Part shown: one piece after another, positions 7,213 through 19,200 of the stretch
How positions within the stretch are numbered: position 1 is the stretch's first letter
How the letters are laid out: each line of letters starts with the position of its first letter
Assembly: GCA_045640165.1 (NCBI GenBank)
Contig: JAZUEK010000081.1
Span: forward strand, 1-64,000
Reading direction: 5' to 3'
DNA: 64,000 nt
From: RGIG426 sp045640165
Lineage (GTDB): Bacteria; Bacillota; Clostridia; Oscillospirales; Acutalibacteraceae
Notes under the pieces: model-generated
Databases searched by the model: none
What the model saw: the letters and a program-made list of their open reading frames with translations, nothing else
What the model was told of the DNA's origin: nothing
Translations under genes and position numbers: made by a program

Positions 7213-10200
7213 TTACGAGGCGTTCTTCTTGATACCGAACTTGTCGTAGTAGTGGATTGTGCCGCCGTTTTTCGCGTAGGTGTCATCCACATAGCAAGCA
7301 TCCACCGACAGAGTATTGCCGTTAATATGGTAGATTGCGAAGGAGTTACCCTCACCATCCGCAACTTCGGCAATATAATCCTGCAATGTCTCTGTATGGT
7401 CGTAGTCACGCTTGATGTCTTCCAAACCGTTGGAAGCCGCGGTGGCCGTTTCGGTGTAAATCGGCGCGCCCAGATTCTGGCCCGTGTACTTGACATACTC
7501 GTAACCATCTACGGTTTCGGGAGTCCATCCGCTGGCAACCGTACCAACATCATCGCTAATCGGCCATGTGCGAGAATACATGTGCACATGCGCTTGAATC
7601 ACAACATCCACATTGTACTGCGTCAGCACAGGTGTCATTCTTGTAGCAAGCGCTTGCATCTTCGTCATTTCGTTTTGCTTATCCGTGTCGCTCTTGTAAT
7701 CTCCACGCGGCGCGGTATAAATCGGACGGTGGAAGTAGACGAATTTCCATTTGGCGCCGGAAGCCTTCGCCAAATCGGTCGTCAGCCAATTAAGTTGCTT
7801 GTCATCGATTTCCGCACTCTTTCCGATATTCAACGCCACAAAGTGGGCATTGCCGTAATCGTAAGAGTAATAGGTGCCGTCCGAGGTGGATTGCGTAGTC
7901 TCTCGTTCCGTAGAGGTCAAATCCACATTGATAAGACGATAAATTTCTTTTGAACCGCCGGATGTATCGTGGTTACCGGTAGTCGCCATCAGCGGATATT
8001 TCGTGAAGAAGTCCGCGTTACCGGTGACTTCCGCCGCGTAGGTCCACATATAGCCACCGGCATCCGAGAAGTCGCCGCCGTGCAGCATCATAGCCGGATT
8101 CGGGCAAACCGCAAGCGCGGCTTGCAGCACGTTGCGCATACGGTCTTGGATACCCGCCTGATACGGCGTGTACTGCGAGTCGGACATCCAGATGAACGAG
8201 AAGTCGGTCGGGTTTTGTGCGCGGGTCGTAAAGGTGTAAATCGGGCTGTACACCATATCGCCGTCCGCGTTCTCGCCGCCCACGCGGTAAGAATACGTCT
8301 GACCGTAGTTGAGCACCGGCAACGCCGCTTTATGGGTATAATCGTCCGTCTTCGGCATCAACCCGGTAACATTGTTACGATCGTCGTAGGTCACAGCAAA
8401 GCTGAAGTCGGTCGGATTGTAGTTATACGCCATAAAGTCGCTGAACTTCTCAGTAGAAGCGCTCACCGACTGCGCACCCGTAAAGTTGCTGGTATTGCCC
8501 TGCACGTATTGCACCACCGGATCTTTCAGCTCTTCATAACTGTGGAAGGTGATGCCGTACTGCGTGCAAGCTTTGTCGTAGAACGCGAGCGTAATGCGGT
8601 CAATCACGGTATCCGCATCCGGGTCAAGCAGGAAATCGGGCGCCAAGTGGGTGCCTGCCGGAGCGGAAGATTCGCCGCTTTGCGAGGACTCGCTCGTCGA
8701 GGTCTCGCCCGGCGTACCGCCCTGACCGTTGGCGGTAATGGTCGACGGTTCGAAGATCGGGCTGGTAATCGTACCGGTCACCGTTACGTCGGATTCCGCC
8801 ACGTCCACGGTATAGTTGTAGGTAATGTAGTAATGGTGGTCAATGATAGTACTCACCGAAGGCGTACCCGAGAGCGTCGCACCGGTAAGGTCCACAAAGC
8901 CCAAGATTTTCGCCGTATCCTCCGGGTTCAAATCTTGATACGCCACCACCACAACGGTCAGCGTCGATTGTTGGTTTTTCGGCACATTAAACGAATAGCT
9001 GGTGTTGGTATCGCCGTATTTGTTTCCGATATACTCGGTCACGTTCACGTTAAGCTTCACCGTGTCACCCGACGGAGTAGAGCTTTCGGTCGTCGAGGAT
9101 TCCGGCGTCGAAGATTCGGCTTGCGAAGACTCGCTCGTCGAGGTCTCGCCGCCGCCCGCTTCCACGAACATCGCGATAAGCGTGACGTTCTTCGCCGGCA
9201 TCGTAAAGGTGATGGTGGATTTGGTGTTATCCGCAACGGTTACACCCTCCACGTACCAGTAATCGAACACGTAACCGGTCTCCGGCGTGTTGGCAACCGC
9301 CGTAACGGAGGTGCCAGCCGCGGCAATCAGGTTGGTGGCGCCGTTGGCTTTACCGTCGGTCACGTACACGGTGTAGACGAGCGCTTTGTAGGTGGCTTCC
9401 ACCACGACGTCTTCGGTGCCCATCGTGAACGTGGTAATCTCGCTGTACACGTCGGCAACGGTCACGCCGCCGGCTTTCACAACCCACTTGTCGAACTCGA
9501 AGCCGGAAGCCGGCACATCAGCCGTCAGGTTGACCACAACATCGGCGTCGGCGGTTTCAGCATCCGCCTGGCCGTTCAGCACGGTGATGGTCTTTTCGAC
9601 GGTCGCCAGTTTATAGGTCGCTTGGATTTCCACCGCAGCAGAACCCATCACGAAGGTGGTCTCCGGCGCGTAGAGGTTCGCGACAGTCACGCCGCCGGAA
9701 ATCACCGTCCATTTATCGAACGCATAGCCGTCCTCCGCCGTATCCGCCGTAATGGTCACGGTCTCGCCCGTCGCGGCAGTCGGTTTGTTCGTCGTACCGA
9801 GGGTGACGGTCACGCCATACTTAGTGGACGCCGGCTCGCAGAAGCTCGCCACGAGCGACACGTTGTTCGCCGGCATCGTGAAGGTCACGGTCGCCGCTTT
9901 GTCGTTTGCAAGCGTCACACCACTCGCGTGCCAGAAGTCGAAGACCAAACCGGTCTCCGCCGCGTCAGCAACGACCGTTACGGTCGCACCTGCCGCGTAT
10001 TTCTCGGACAGTTTGCCGTTGACTTTACCGCCGTCCACCGAGACGGTGTAAGTGGCGGTCGCATAAATCGCGGTCACTTCCACGTCGGCAGCAGGCATGG
10101 TAAAGGTGGCGATTTCGGAGTTGACATCCGACAGCGTCACGTTGGCGGAATCAATCTGCCAGTGATCGAACACTTTACCGCTCTCCGCGATGTCCGCGGT

Positions 10201-13200
10201 CAGCTGGACGGTCGCGCCGGTGAGGGCTTCCGTCACGTCAGGCTGACCGTTATGCACGGTGATGGTGTGGGTGTTCATTTTGTAGTTCGCTTTCAAAGTC
10301 ACGTTCGCCGCCGGCATCGTGAAGGTCACGGTGGAGGCCTCCAGTTGCGCCGCCGTGAGGCTGACGCCGGTCGCGGTCCAGCTGTCAAACACGTAGTTGG
10401 TCGCCGGAGCGTTCGCAACGACGGTCACAGAGGTGCCTGCCTCGATGCTATCGGAAGCTTTGCCGTTCACTTTACCGTCCGTCACGGTCACGGTGTAAAC
10501 GAGGTCTTCCGCGTAGGTTGCGATAAGAGACACGTTGTTCGCCGGCATCGTAAAGGTCACGGAAGCGGACGCCAGTTGCGCCGCCGAAAGCGTGATGCCG
10601 TTCACAATCCAGCCGTCAAAGACCATGCCGGTCTCCGGCGCGTTGGCAGTAACGGTCACAGACGTCCCTGCGGTGGCTTTCGTCTTGGTCGTGGTGCCAT
10701 CGGTTACGTCGATCGTGTATTCCGCATCTTTGTAAGTCGCGGTCACTTCCACGTCGGCAGCAGGCATCGTAAAGGTGGTGATTTCGCTGTAGATGTCCGC
10801 AATGTTCACGCCACCGGCCTGCACCGTCCATTTATCGAACTGTTTACCGGTGTCGGGCATATCCGCCGTCAGTTGGATGGTCTCGCCCGGCTTGGCTTCG
10901 GTCACGTTGGACTGACCTTTGTTGGCCGTAATGGTGTAGGTCGCGATTTTGTAGGTCGCTTCCACTTCCACGTTCTTCGCCGGCATCGTGAAGGAGGTGT
11001 TCTCGGCGGTTTCGTCCGCAAGCGTCACGCCCTCGGTCTTCACAACCCATTTATCGAACGCATAACCGTCCGCCGGGGCATCCGCCGTGAGCTGGATGGT
11101 GTCGCCCATGCTCGCCGTAGACGGCGTCGCAGTACCGTTAAGAGCGGTCACGGTGAAGTCCGCCAGTTTATAGGTAGCGGTCAATTCCACGTTTTCCGCC
11201 GGCATCGTGAAGGTGGTCGAAGCCGCGTTGGCGTTCGCCAGGCTCACGGTGCCCTCGTTCACAATCCACTTATCAAACGTATAACCGGCTTCCGGCGTGT
11301 TCGCCGTCACAGTGATGGTCGAGCCCATACTGCCGCCTGCCGGAGACGCCGAACCGCTGTTGACGGTCACGGTGTAGTCCGCGTCGGTAAACTCGGCTTC
11401 AATCACCACGTTAGCCGTACCCATCGTGAAGGTGTTGCCGGTAACGGTCACGCCGCCCTCTTTCACCGTCCACTTGCTGAACACTTTGCCTTCCGGCACG
11501 GTCGGGGTCAACGTAATCACGTCGCCGACGTTGGCGGTGGCCTTGGACGCCGTACCGCCGGTCACGGTCACGGTGTAGTCAACCGCTTGATAGTTGGCTT
11601 TCACTGCCACGTTCTTCGCCGGCATCGTGAAGCTGTTGCCGGAGACGGTCACGTCGGAGGAAGACCAACCGGTGAAAGTATAACCGGCTTTCGTCGCAGC
11701 GGTCAACGTAATCGTATCGCCGACGTTGGCGGTCGTCTTGGACGCCGTACCGTCGGTCACGGTGATGGTATAATCAATCGCCTCAAAGTTCGCGGTCACA
11801 GCCACGTTCTTCGCCGGCATCGAGAAGGTGTTGCCGTCCAACGTCACATCGGAGGTCGTCCAACCGGTGAACGTGTAGCCCTCACGGGTTTCGGGAATCA
11901 GCGTAATGCCGTCGCCGAACGCCGCGGACACCTGCGCTGTCGCCGAGCCGCTACCCACCTTCGCCGTACCGCCGGTGACGGTCACGGTAAAGGTATCGGT
12001 GGAGTAGTTGGCGGTCACCGTAATGGATTTCGCCGGCATCGTAAAGGTGTTGTTGACGATTTCCACGTCTGCGCAGGTCCAACCGGTGAAGGTCTGACCG
12101 GTGATGGTGTTCGCGGTCAGCGTCACGGTGTCACCCACGTGCGCGGTAACCGAAGCCGCAGCCGTACCGCCGTTCACAGACGCGGTACCTTTCACCACAT
12201 TGACGGTGTAGTCGTTCGCGGTGAAGTTGGCGGTCACGGTCGCGTTACCGGCCGGCATCGTGAATTTGTTGTCGGTCACGGTGACGTTGCCCGTCCAACC
12301 GGAGAAGGTGTAGCCCGCTTTGGTCGCCGGAGTCACGGTGATGACATCACCGACGTTGTAGGTCTCTTTCGCCGGGCTTGCCGTCGCGTCAGTCAGCGTC
12401 AGCGTGTAGCCGATGGCTTCATAGTTGGCTTTCGCGGTCACGTTCGAAGCCGGCATGGTGAACTTGCCGCCGCTCACCGTCACGGTGTTCGGGGTCATGG
12501 TCCAACCGGTAAAGGTGTAACCGGCTTTTTCCGCCGGAGTCAAGGTGATTTCGTCACCGATGTTGGCTTTCGTTTTGGAAGCCGTACCGCCGGTCACGGA
12601 AACCGTGTAGTCAATCGCCGTATAGTTGGCGACCGCGGTCACGTTCGAAGCCGGCATCGTGAACTTGCCGCCGGTCACCGTCACGGTGTTCGGGGTCATC
12701 GTCCAACCGGTGAAGGTGTAGCCCTCTTTATCCGCCGGAGTCAAGGTGATTTCGTCACCGATATTGGCGGTCGTCTTGGACGCCGTACCGCCGGTTACCG
12801 CAACCGTGTAATCGTTCGCGGTGTACTGAGCGGTCAACGTAACGCTGCTCGCCGGCATCGTGAATTTATTGTCGGTCACAGTGACGTTACCCGTCCAACC
12901 GGTGAAGGTGTAACCCTCTTTGTCGTCCGGAGTCAAGGTGATCTCGTCGCCGATGTTCGCTTTCGTCTTGGAAGCCGTACCACCGGTCACCGTCACGTCG
13001 TAGTCGATCGCGGTGTAGTTACCGGTAATCGCCACGTTCGAAGCCGGCATCGTAAAGCTGTTGCCGGAAATCGTCACGTCAGAGGACGACCAACCGGTAA
13101 ACAGGTAACCCTCACGCGTTTCCGCAGTCAACGTGATGGTGTCGCCGATGTTGGCGACCGTTTTGGAGGCCGTACCGCCGGTCACGGTCACGGTGTAACC

Positions 13201-16200
13201 GTTCGCGGTGTAGTTGGCTTTCACCGCCACGTTCTTCGCCGGCATCGTGAACTTGTTGCCGGAGACGGTCACGTCGTCCGACGTCCAACCGCTGAAGGTA
13301 TAGCCCTCTTTGGTCGCGGCAGTCAAGGTAATCTCGTCGCCGACGTTCGCGGTCGATTTGTTCGCCGTGCCGCCCTCAACGGTCACGGTGTAGTCGATCG
13401 CCGTGTAATTCGCGGTAACGGTCACAGACGAAGCCGGCATGGTGAATTTATTGCCGGAGACGGTCACTTGCTCCGACGTCCAGCCGGAGAAGGTGTAACC
13501 CTCTTTGGTGTCCGCGGTCAGGGTGATCTCGTCACCCACGTTCGCGGTCGATTTGTTCGCCGTGCCGCCCTCAACGGTCACGGTGTAGTCGATCGCGGTA
13601 AACTGCGCCACCGCGGTGACGTTCGACGCCGGCATCGTGAACTTGTTGTTCGTCACGGTCACGGTGTTCGGGGTCATCGCCCAACCGGTGAAGGTATAAC
13701 CCGCTTTTTCAGTGACGGTCAAGGTGATCTCGTCACCGATGTTCGCGGTGGTCTTCGACGCCGCACCGCCGGTCACGCCCACGGTATAATCGACTTTCTT
13801 GTAGGTCGCAGTCACTTTCACCGCTTTCGCCGGCATCACAAAGGTGGTCTCGGCAGAGGTAGCGTTCGCAAAGGTCACGTCGGAGGACGTCCATTTATCG
13901 AACACGTAGCCTTCCGGAGCGGCGTTGGCTTTAATGGTCACGGTGTCACCGAGTTGTGCGTTGGCGTTCTCGGTCGTACCGTTTTCAACGGTCACCGCCA
14001 AATCCGCTTTCTTGTAAGTCGCGGTCACTTTGACGTTCTTCGCCGGCATCGAGAAGGTAGTCTCGGACGAGGTCGCGTTCGCAAAGGTCACGCCGTCAGC
14101 GGAGGTCCATTTGTCGAACACGTAACCGGCCTGTGCCGCATTCGCGGTCACGGTAATCGTGTCGTTATAGTTGGCAGAAGCCGGGCTCGCCGAGCCGTTC
14201 TCCACGGTCACGGTGTAATCCACGTCCGCGTACACCGCTTCCACGGTGACGCTCGTCGTGCCCATCTTAAACGCGTTGTCGGTCACGGTCACGCCGCCGG
14301 CCGTCACGTTCCAGTAATCAAAGACTTTGCCCGTCGCGGCCGCCGCCGGAGTCAAGCTCACGGTAGTGCCGTAGTGGGTGGTGATGGAAGCACCGGAATT
14401 CGTGCCGTCAGAAGCCGTACCGCCGGTCACGGTGACGGTCACGTCAATCCAACCGTATTCCGCGGTCACTTCCACGTCTGCCGCGCCCATGGTGAACTTG
14501 TTGTTCGAAACGGTCACGCCGCCTTTATTCACCGTCCAACTGGTGAATTGTTTGCCGGTGGGCGCCGCACCTGCGGTCAGCGTAATCTCATCGCCGACGT
14601 TGGCGGTGGTCTTCGTCGCCGTGCCGCCGTTGACGGTCACAGTGTAGTCAATTTTCTTGTAGGTCGCAGTAACAGCGACGTTGCCGGCAGGCATCGTGAA
14701 GTTCGTGTCGGCAGAGGCGGCGTTGGCAAAGGTCACGCCCTCACCCGTCCACTTGTCGAACGCATAACCGGCCTGCGGCGCATCAGCACTGATGGTCACG
14801 CGGTCACCCATTTGGGCGGTCGCGGAACCGGCGGTGCCGTTCGTCACCGTAATGGTATAGGTATCTTTCTTATAAGTAGCCACAACTGTGACCGCTTTCG
14901 CCGGCATGGTGAAGGTGGTCTCGGCAGAAGTGGCATTCGCGAAGCTCACGCCGTCGGTCGTCGTCCACTTGTCGAAGACATAACCCGTCTCCGGCGCGTT
15001 GGCGGTCACGGTGACCGTGTCCCCCATCTGCGCGGTAGCAGCGGCAACGCCGCCCACTTTCGCCGCGCCGTTCGTCACGGTCAGGGCGTAATCCTCGTTC
15101 ACGTACACCGCTTCCACGGTCGTGTTCGCGGCAGTCATCGTGAAGGTGTCACCGGAAATCGCGGAGCCGTTCACTTTCCAGTTTTGGAACTTCTTGCCTT
15201 CCGGCGCCGTACCCTCAATCAAGGTGACGGTGTCACCGATTTGGGCTTTGACGGTCGCCGCCGCCGTGCCGTCGCCCACTTTCGCGGTACCGCCGGTCAC
15301 AGTGACGTCAAAATCGGATTTTTTGTAGTTGGCTTTCACGGTGACGGGTTTGGTCGGCATCGTGAAGGTGGTTTCCGCCTGCGTCGCGTCCGTAAAGGTC
15401 ACGTCATCGGAGGTCCATTTGTCGAATTCGTAGCCCTCCGGCGCGGTGTTGGCGGTAATCGTCACGGTATCACCGAGTTTTGCGGTGGTCGCCGAAACGC
15501 CGCCCACTTTCGCGCTACCATCGGTGATATTCAGCGCCAGATTGGCTTTCTTATAGGTCGCCGTAACGGTGACGTTCTTCGCCGGCATCGTAAACTTGCC
15601 ATTGACGATAGTCACGTCGTCAGAAGACCACGTATCCAGCTCATAGCCGTCGTTCGGCTCGGCAATCAAGGTGATTTCATCGCCGAAGTTGCCGCCGGCA
15701 GGATTCGCACGGCCGTTACCGTTGCCGTCGCCGTTGACCGTAACGGTGTACGCCACCGACGTGTAGGTCGCGGTCGCCGCCACGTCTTTCGCCGGCATCG
15801 TAAAGGTGGTGGTGGAGTCGTTCGCGTTATCCAGCGTCACGCCGGCGGTCACGTTCGTCCACGCGGAGAACGCTTTGCCGGTATCCGGCACATTCGCCAC
15901 GATGGTGACAACGTCACCCACGTTCGCCACGGTCACGGTAACGCCGTTCACTTTGGCAGTACCGTTCGTGATGTTGAGCGCATAGTCAATCGCTTCGAGC
16001 ACCGCGGTCACAGTCACGCTGTTACCAGGCATGGTAAAGGTGGTTTCGGTGGCGGTCTTATTCGCGAAGTCGACGCCCTCGCCTGCCCACTCTTTGAAGG
16101 TATAGCCGTCCGGCACGTTGGCGGTCACCGTAATGGTGTCGCCCACTTTCACGTTGCCCGTCGGGGAAACGGTCACGTTGTCGCCGCCGGTCACGGTCAG

Positions 16201-19200
16201 GTCTTTATACCCATAGACTGGAGTAACCGTCACCGTACCTGCAGGCATCGTAAATTTGTTGCCGGGGATTTCTTCGCCGTTGACTTTCCAGCTGTCGAAC
16301 GTACGACCGGCAGGAATGGCGGTATCGTCCACCGTCAAGGTGATTTCATCGCCGACGTTGGCGGTGGTTTTGTTCGCCGAACCGCCGGTCACGGAAATCG
16401 CGTAGTCAATCTTCGAATAGGTGGCGGAAACGGTCACGTTATCCGCAATCATATCGAAGGTAGTCTCCGCTTTCGTCGCATCCGCAAAGGTCACGTCGTC
16501 ATCGGAAATCCAACCGGCGAACTGCCAGCCGTCTTGCGGATCGTTTGCGGTAATCGTCACGGTGTCGGTGGTTTTCGCGGTCGTTGCCGCCGCGCCGTTC
16601 ACTTTCGCCGAGCCGTTTTCAACCGTCACGGTAAACGGAATGTATTTATAGGTCGCTTCAATCTCCACGTTCGCCGCAGGCATCGTAAAGGAGGTCTGCG
16701 TCGCGGTTTCGTCGCCGAGCGCAACGGTCACGCCGGCGGTTTTCACAACCCACTTGTCAAATTCCATACCCGCATCCGCCGCGGCATTGGCTTTCAGCTG
16801 GACGGTGTCGCCCATCTGCGCGGTCGCCGGGGTCGCGGTACCGTTCAAAACAGACACGGTATAGTCCGCTTTCTTGTAGGTCGCGGTCACGGTCACGTTC
16901 TTCGCCGGAAGCGTAAACGTGGTCGTCGCGGAAGCGGCGTTCGCAAAGCTCACACCGTCTTCGGTCGTCCATTTATCGAACACCATGCCGGTCGCCGGCG
17001 CAGCGGCGGTAATCGAGATAGTATCGCCATAGGCGCCGCCTGCAGGCGTAGCCGAACCGCTGTTCACCGTCACGGTGAAGGCGGCATTTTTGTAAACCGC
17101 TTCCACAGTGACGTTCGAAGCCGGCATCGTGAATTTGTTGCCGGTGATAACGACCGTGTTCGGGGTAATCGTCCAGCTGTCGAACACTTTGCCGGTTTCC
17201 GGCGCATCGGCAGTCAACGTCACCTCGTCACCGATGTGATACACGGTTTTCACCGGATCCGCCGCGCACTTCGTCAGCGTCAGCGTGTAGTCGATGGCGG
17301 TGTAGTTGGCTTTCACATCCACCTCGCCGGCCGGCATAGTGATCGTGGTGGTTTTCGCGGTGCTATCCGCAAACGTCACGTTACCCGTCCAACCGGAGAA
17401 GGTGTAGCCCTCTTTATCGGCGGCAGTAATTTGCACGGTTTCGCCGTAAGCGGCTTTGGCTTTGTTCGCCGTACCGCCGTCAACAACAACGTCAAACTGC
17501 AGCGTGGTGTAGTACGCACGGAAACTGACGTCGTTGCCCGGCATCGTAAAGGTGATGGACGACGCAGTCGTGTCCACGCCCGTCACACCGTTCACTTCCC
17601 ACGCATTGAACGCCTGACCGATAGCGGAGCGATCCTCCGCACTCACGGTCACCGTCGCGCCCTTGACCGCCTTGCCGTCGGTCGCGTCAGACGTACCGTC
17701 GGTCACGGCGACGTTGTAGGTCTTGTCTTTGTAGGTCGCGGTCACGGTCACGTTGCTGTTCGGCATCGTGAATGTCGCGCCGCCCATCGAGGTCGGATCG
17801 TTCAGCGTAACCACGTCGTCGGCCACGACCCATTTATCGAACACTTTTTCCGCCGCAGGCTCGTTCGCCTGCAAGCCGACCGGCGTACCGGCCTGGAACT
17901 GTGCGGTAGTGTCCGTGCTGTTCTTCAGCGTACCGCCGACCACAGTCACGGTGTATTTCTTAATCTTGTAGGACGCTTCCACTTTCACCGCGGCAGAGCC
18001 CATGGTAAAGGTGGTGGTCGGGTTGGTCGCATCCGCCAGGGACACGCCGCCCTCTTTCACTTCCCACTTGTCGAACTCGTAACCGGTCGCCGCCACATCC
18101 GCGGTGATGGTCACGACGTCGTTAATCTGCGCGGTGGTCGCGGCAGCGCCGCCCACCGTCGCACTACCGTTCGTCACGGTCAAGCCGAGGTCGTCTTTCT
18201 TGTAGTTCGCTTTAATGGAAACCTCGCCCTCCGGCATGGTGAACGTGGTGGTCGCGGAGGTTTCATCCGCAAACGTCACGCCGTCGGTCGTGGTGGTCCA
18301 TTTATCGAACACATAACCCGGTTGCGCGGCACCTGCCACGATGGTGACAGTGCTGTCTTTGCTCGCCGCCGTCGGCGTCGCCGAACCGCCATCCACGCTA
18401 ATCGCAAAGGTCTCCGGCGGAATAAGGTCGTACGTCGCGGTCACGGTGACGGGTTTCGTCGGCATCGTAAAGGTGGTCACGGTCGCGTTGGCGTTAAGGA
18501 ACGTCACGCCGTCGCTCGTGGTCCAGCCGGTGAACATATAGCCTGCTTCCGGCTCGCCGGCAGTAATCGTAACCGTCGCACCTGCCTCATAAGAGGCGTT
18601 TTCAGCCGAACCGCCAACCACGGTCACGGGATAGAGAATCGCATCGTAGTTCGCGACGATGACCGCATCTTCCGTACCCATCGTAAAGGTGGTGTGAGTA
18701 GCGGTCGAGTCCGCAAAGGTCACGTTACCGGTCCAGCCCATAAAGGTCTTACCCTCGGGAACGTCAGCGGTCAGCGAAAGTTGCTCGTCTTTATACGCCC
18801 AATCTCTCGACGCATGACCGCCGGTCACGGAAACGTTAAATTTGGTGTTCTCATAGTAGGTATCAATCGCCACGTCGCTGTTCGGCATGGTGAAGGTCGC
18901 CGGAGATTTGGTCGTATCCAAATCGGTGATAGCGCCGTTCTTCACGAACCAACCGGTGAAGTGCGTACCTGCCGGAATCTTGTCGGCAGTGATGGTCACT
19001 TTCGTTCCTGCCGGAGCGAGCATCTCGCCGCCGCGGTTATACATCGGCACGTCGATGCCTTCGCAGGAAACGGAGGTCAACGCGTAGTTGACACCGATAG
19101 CGTAACGTTTCGGGCCGAACACAGCGGTCACGTCCGCGCCGCCTTTGGGCATCGTAAAGGTGGTATCCTCCGACGTCGCGTCGGCAAAGACAAGGTCGTT

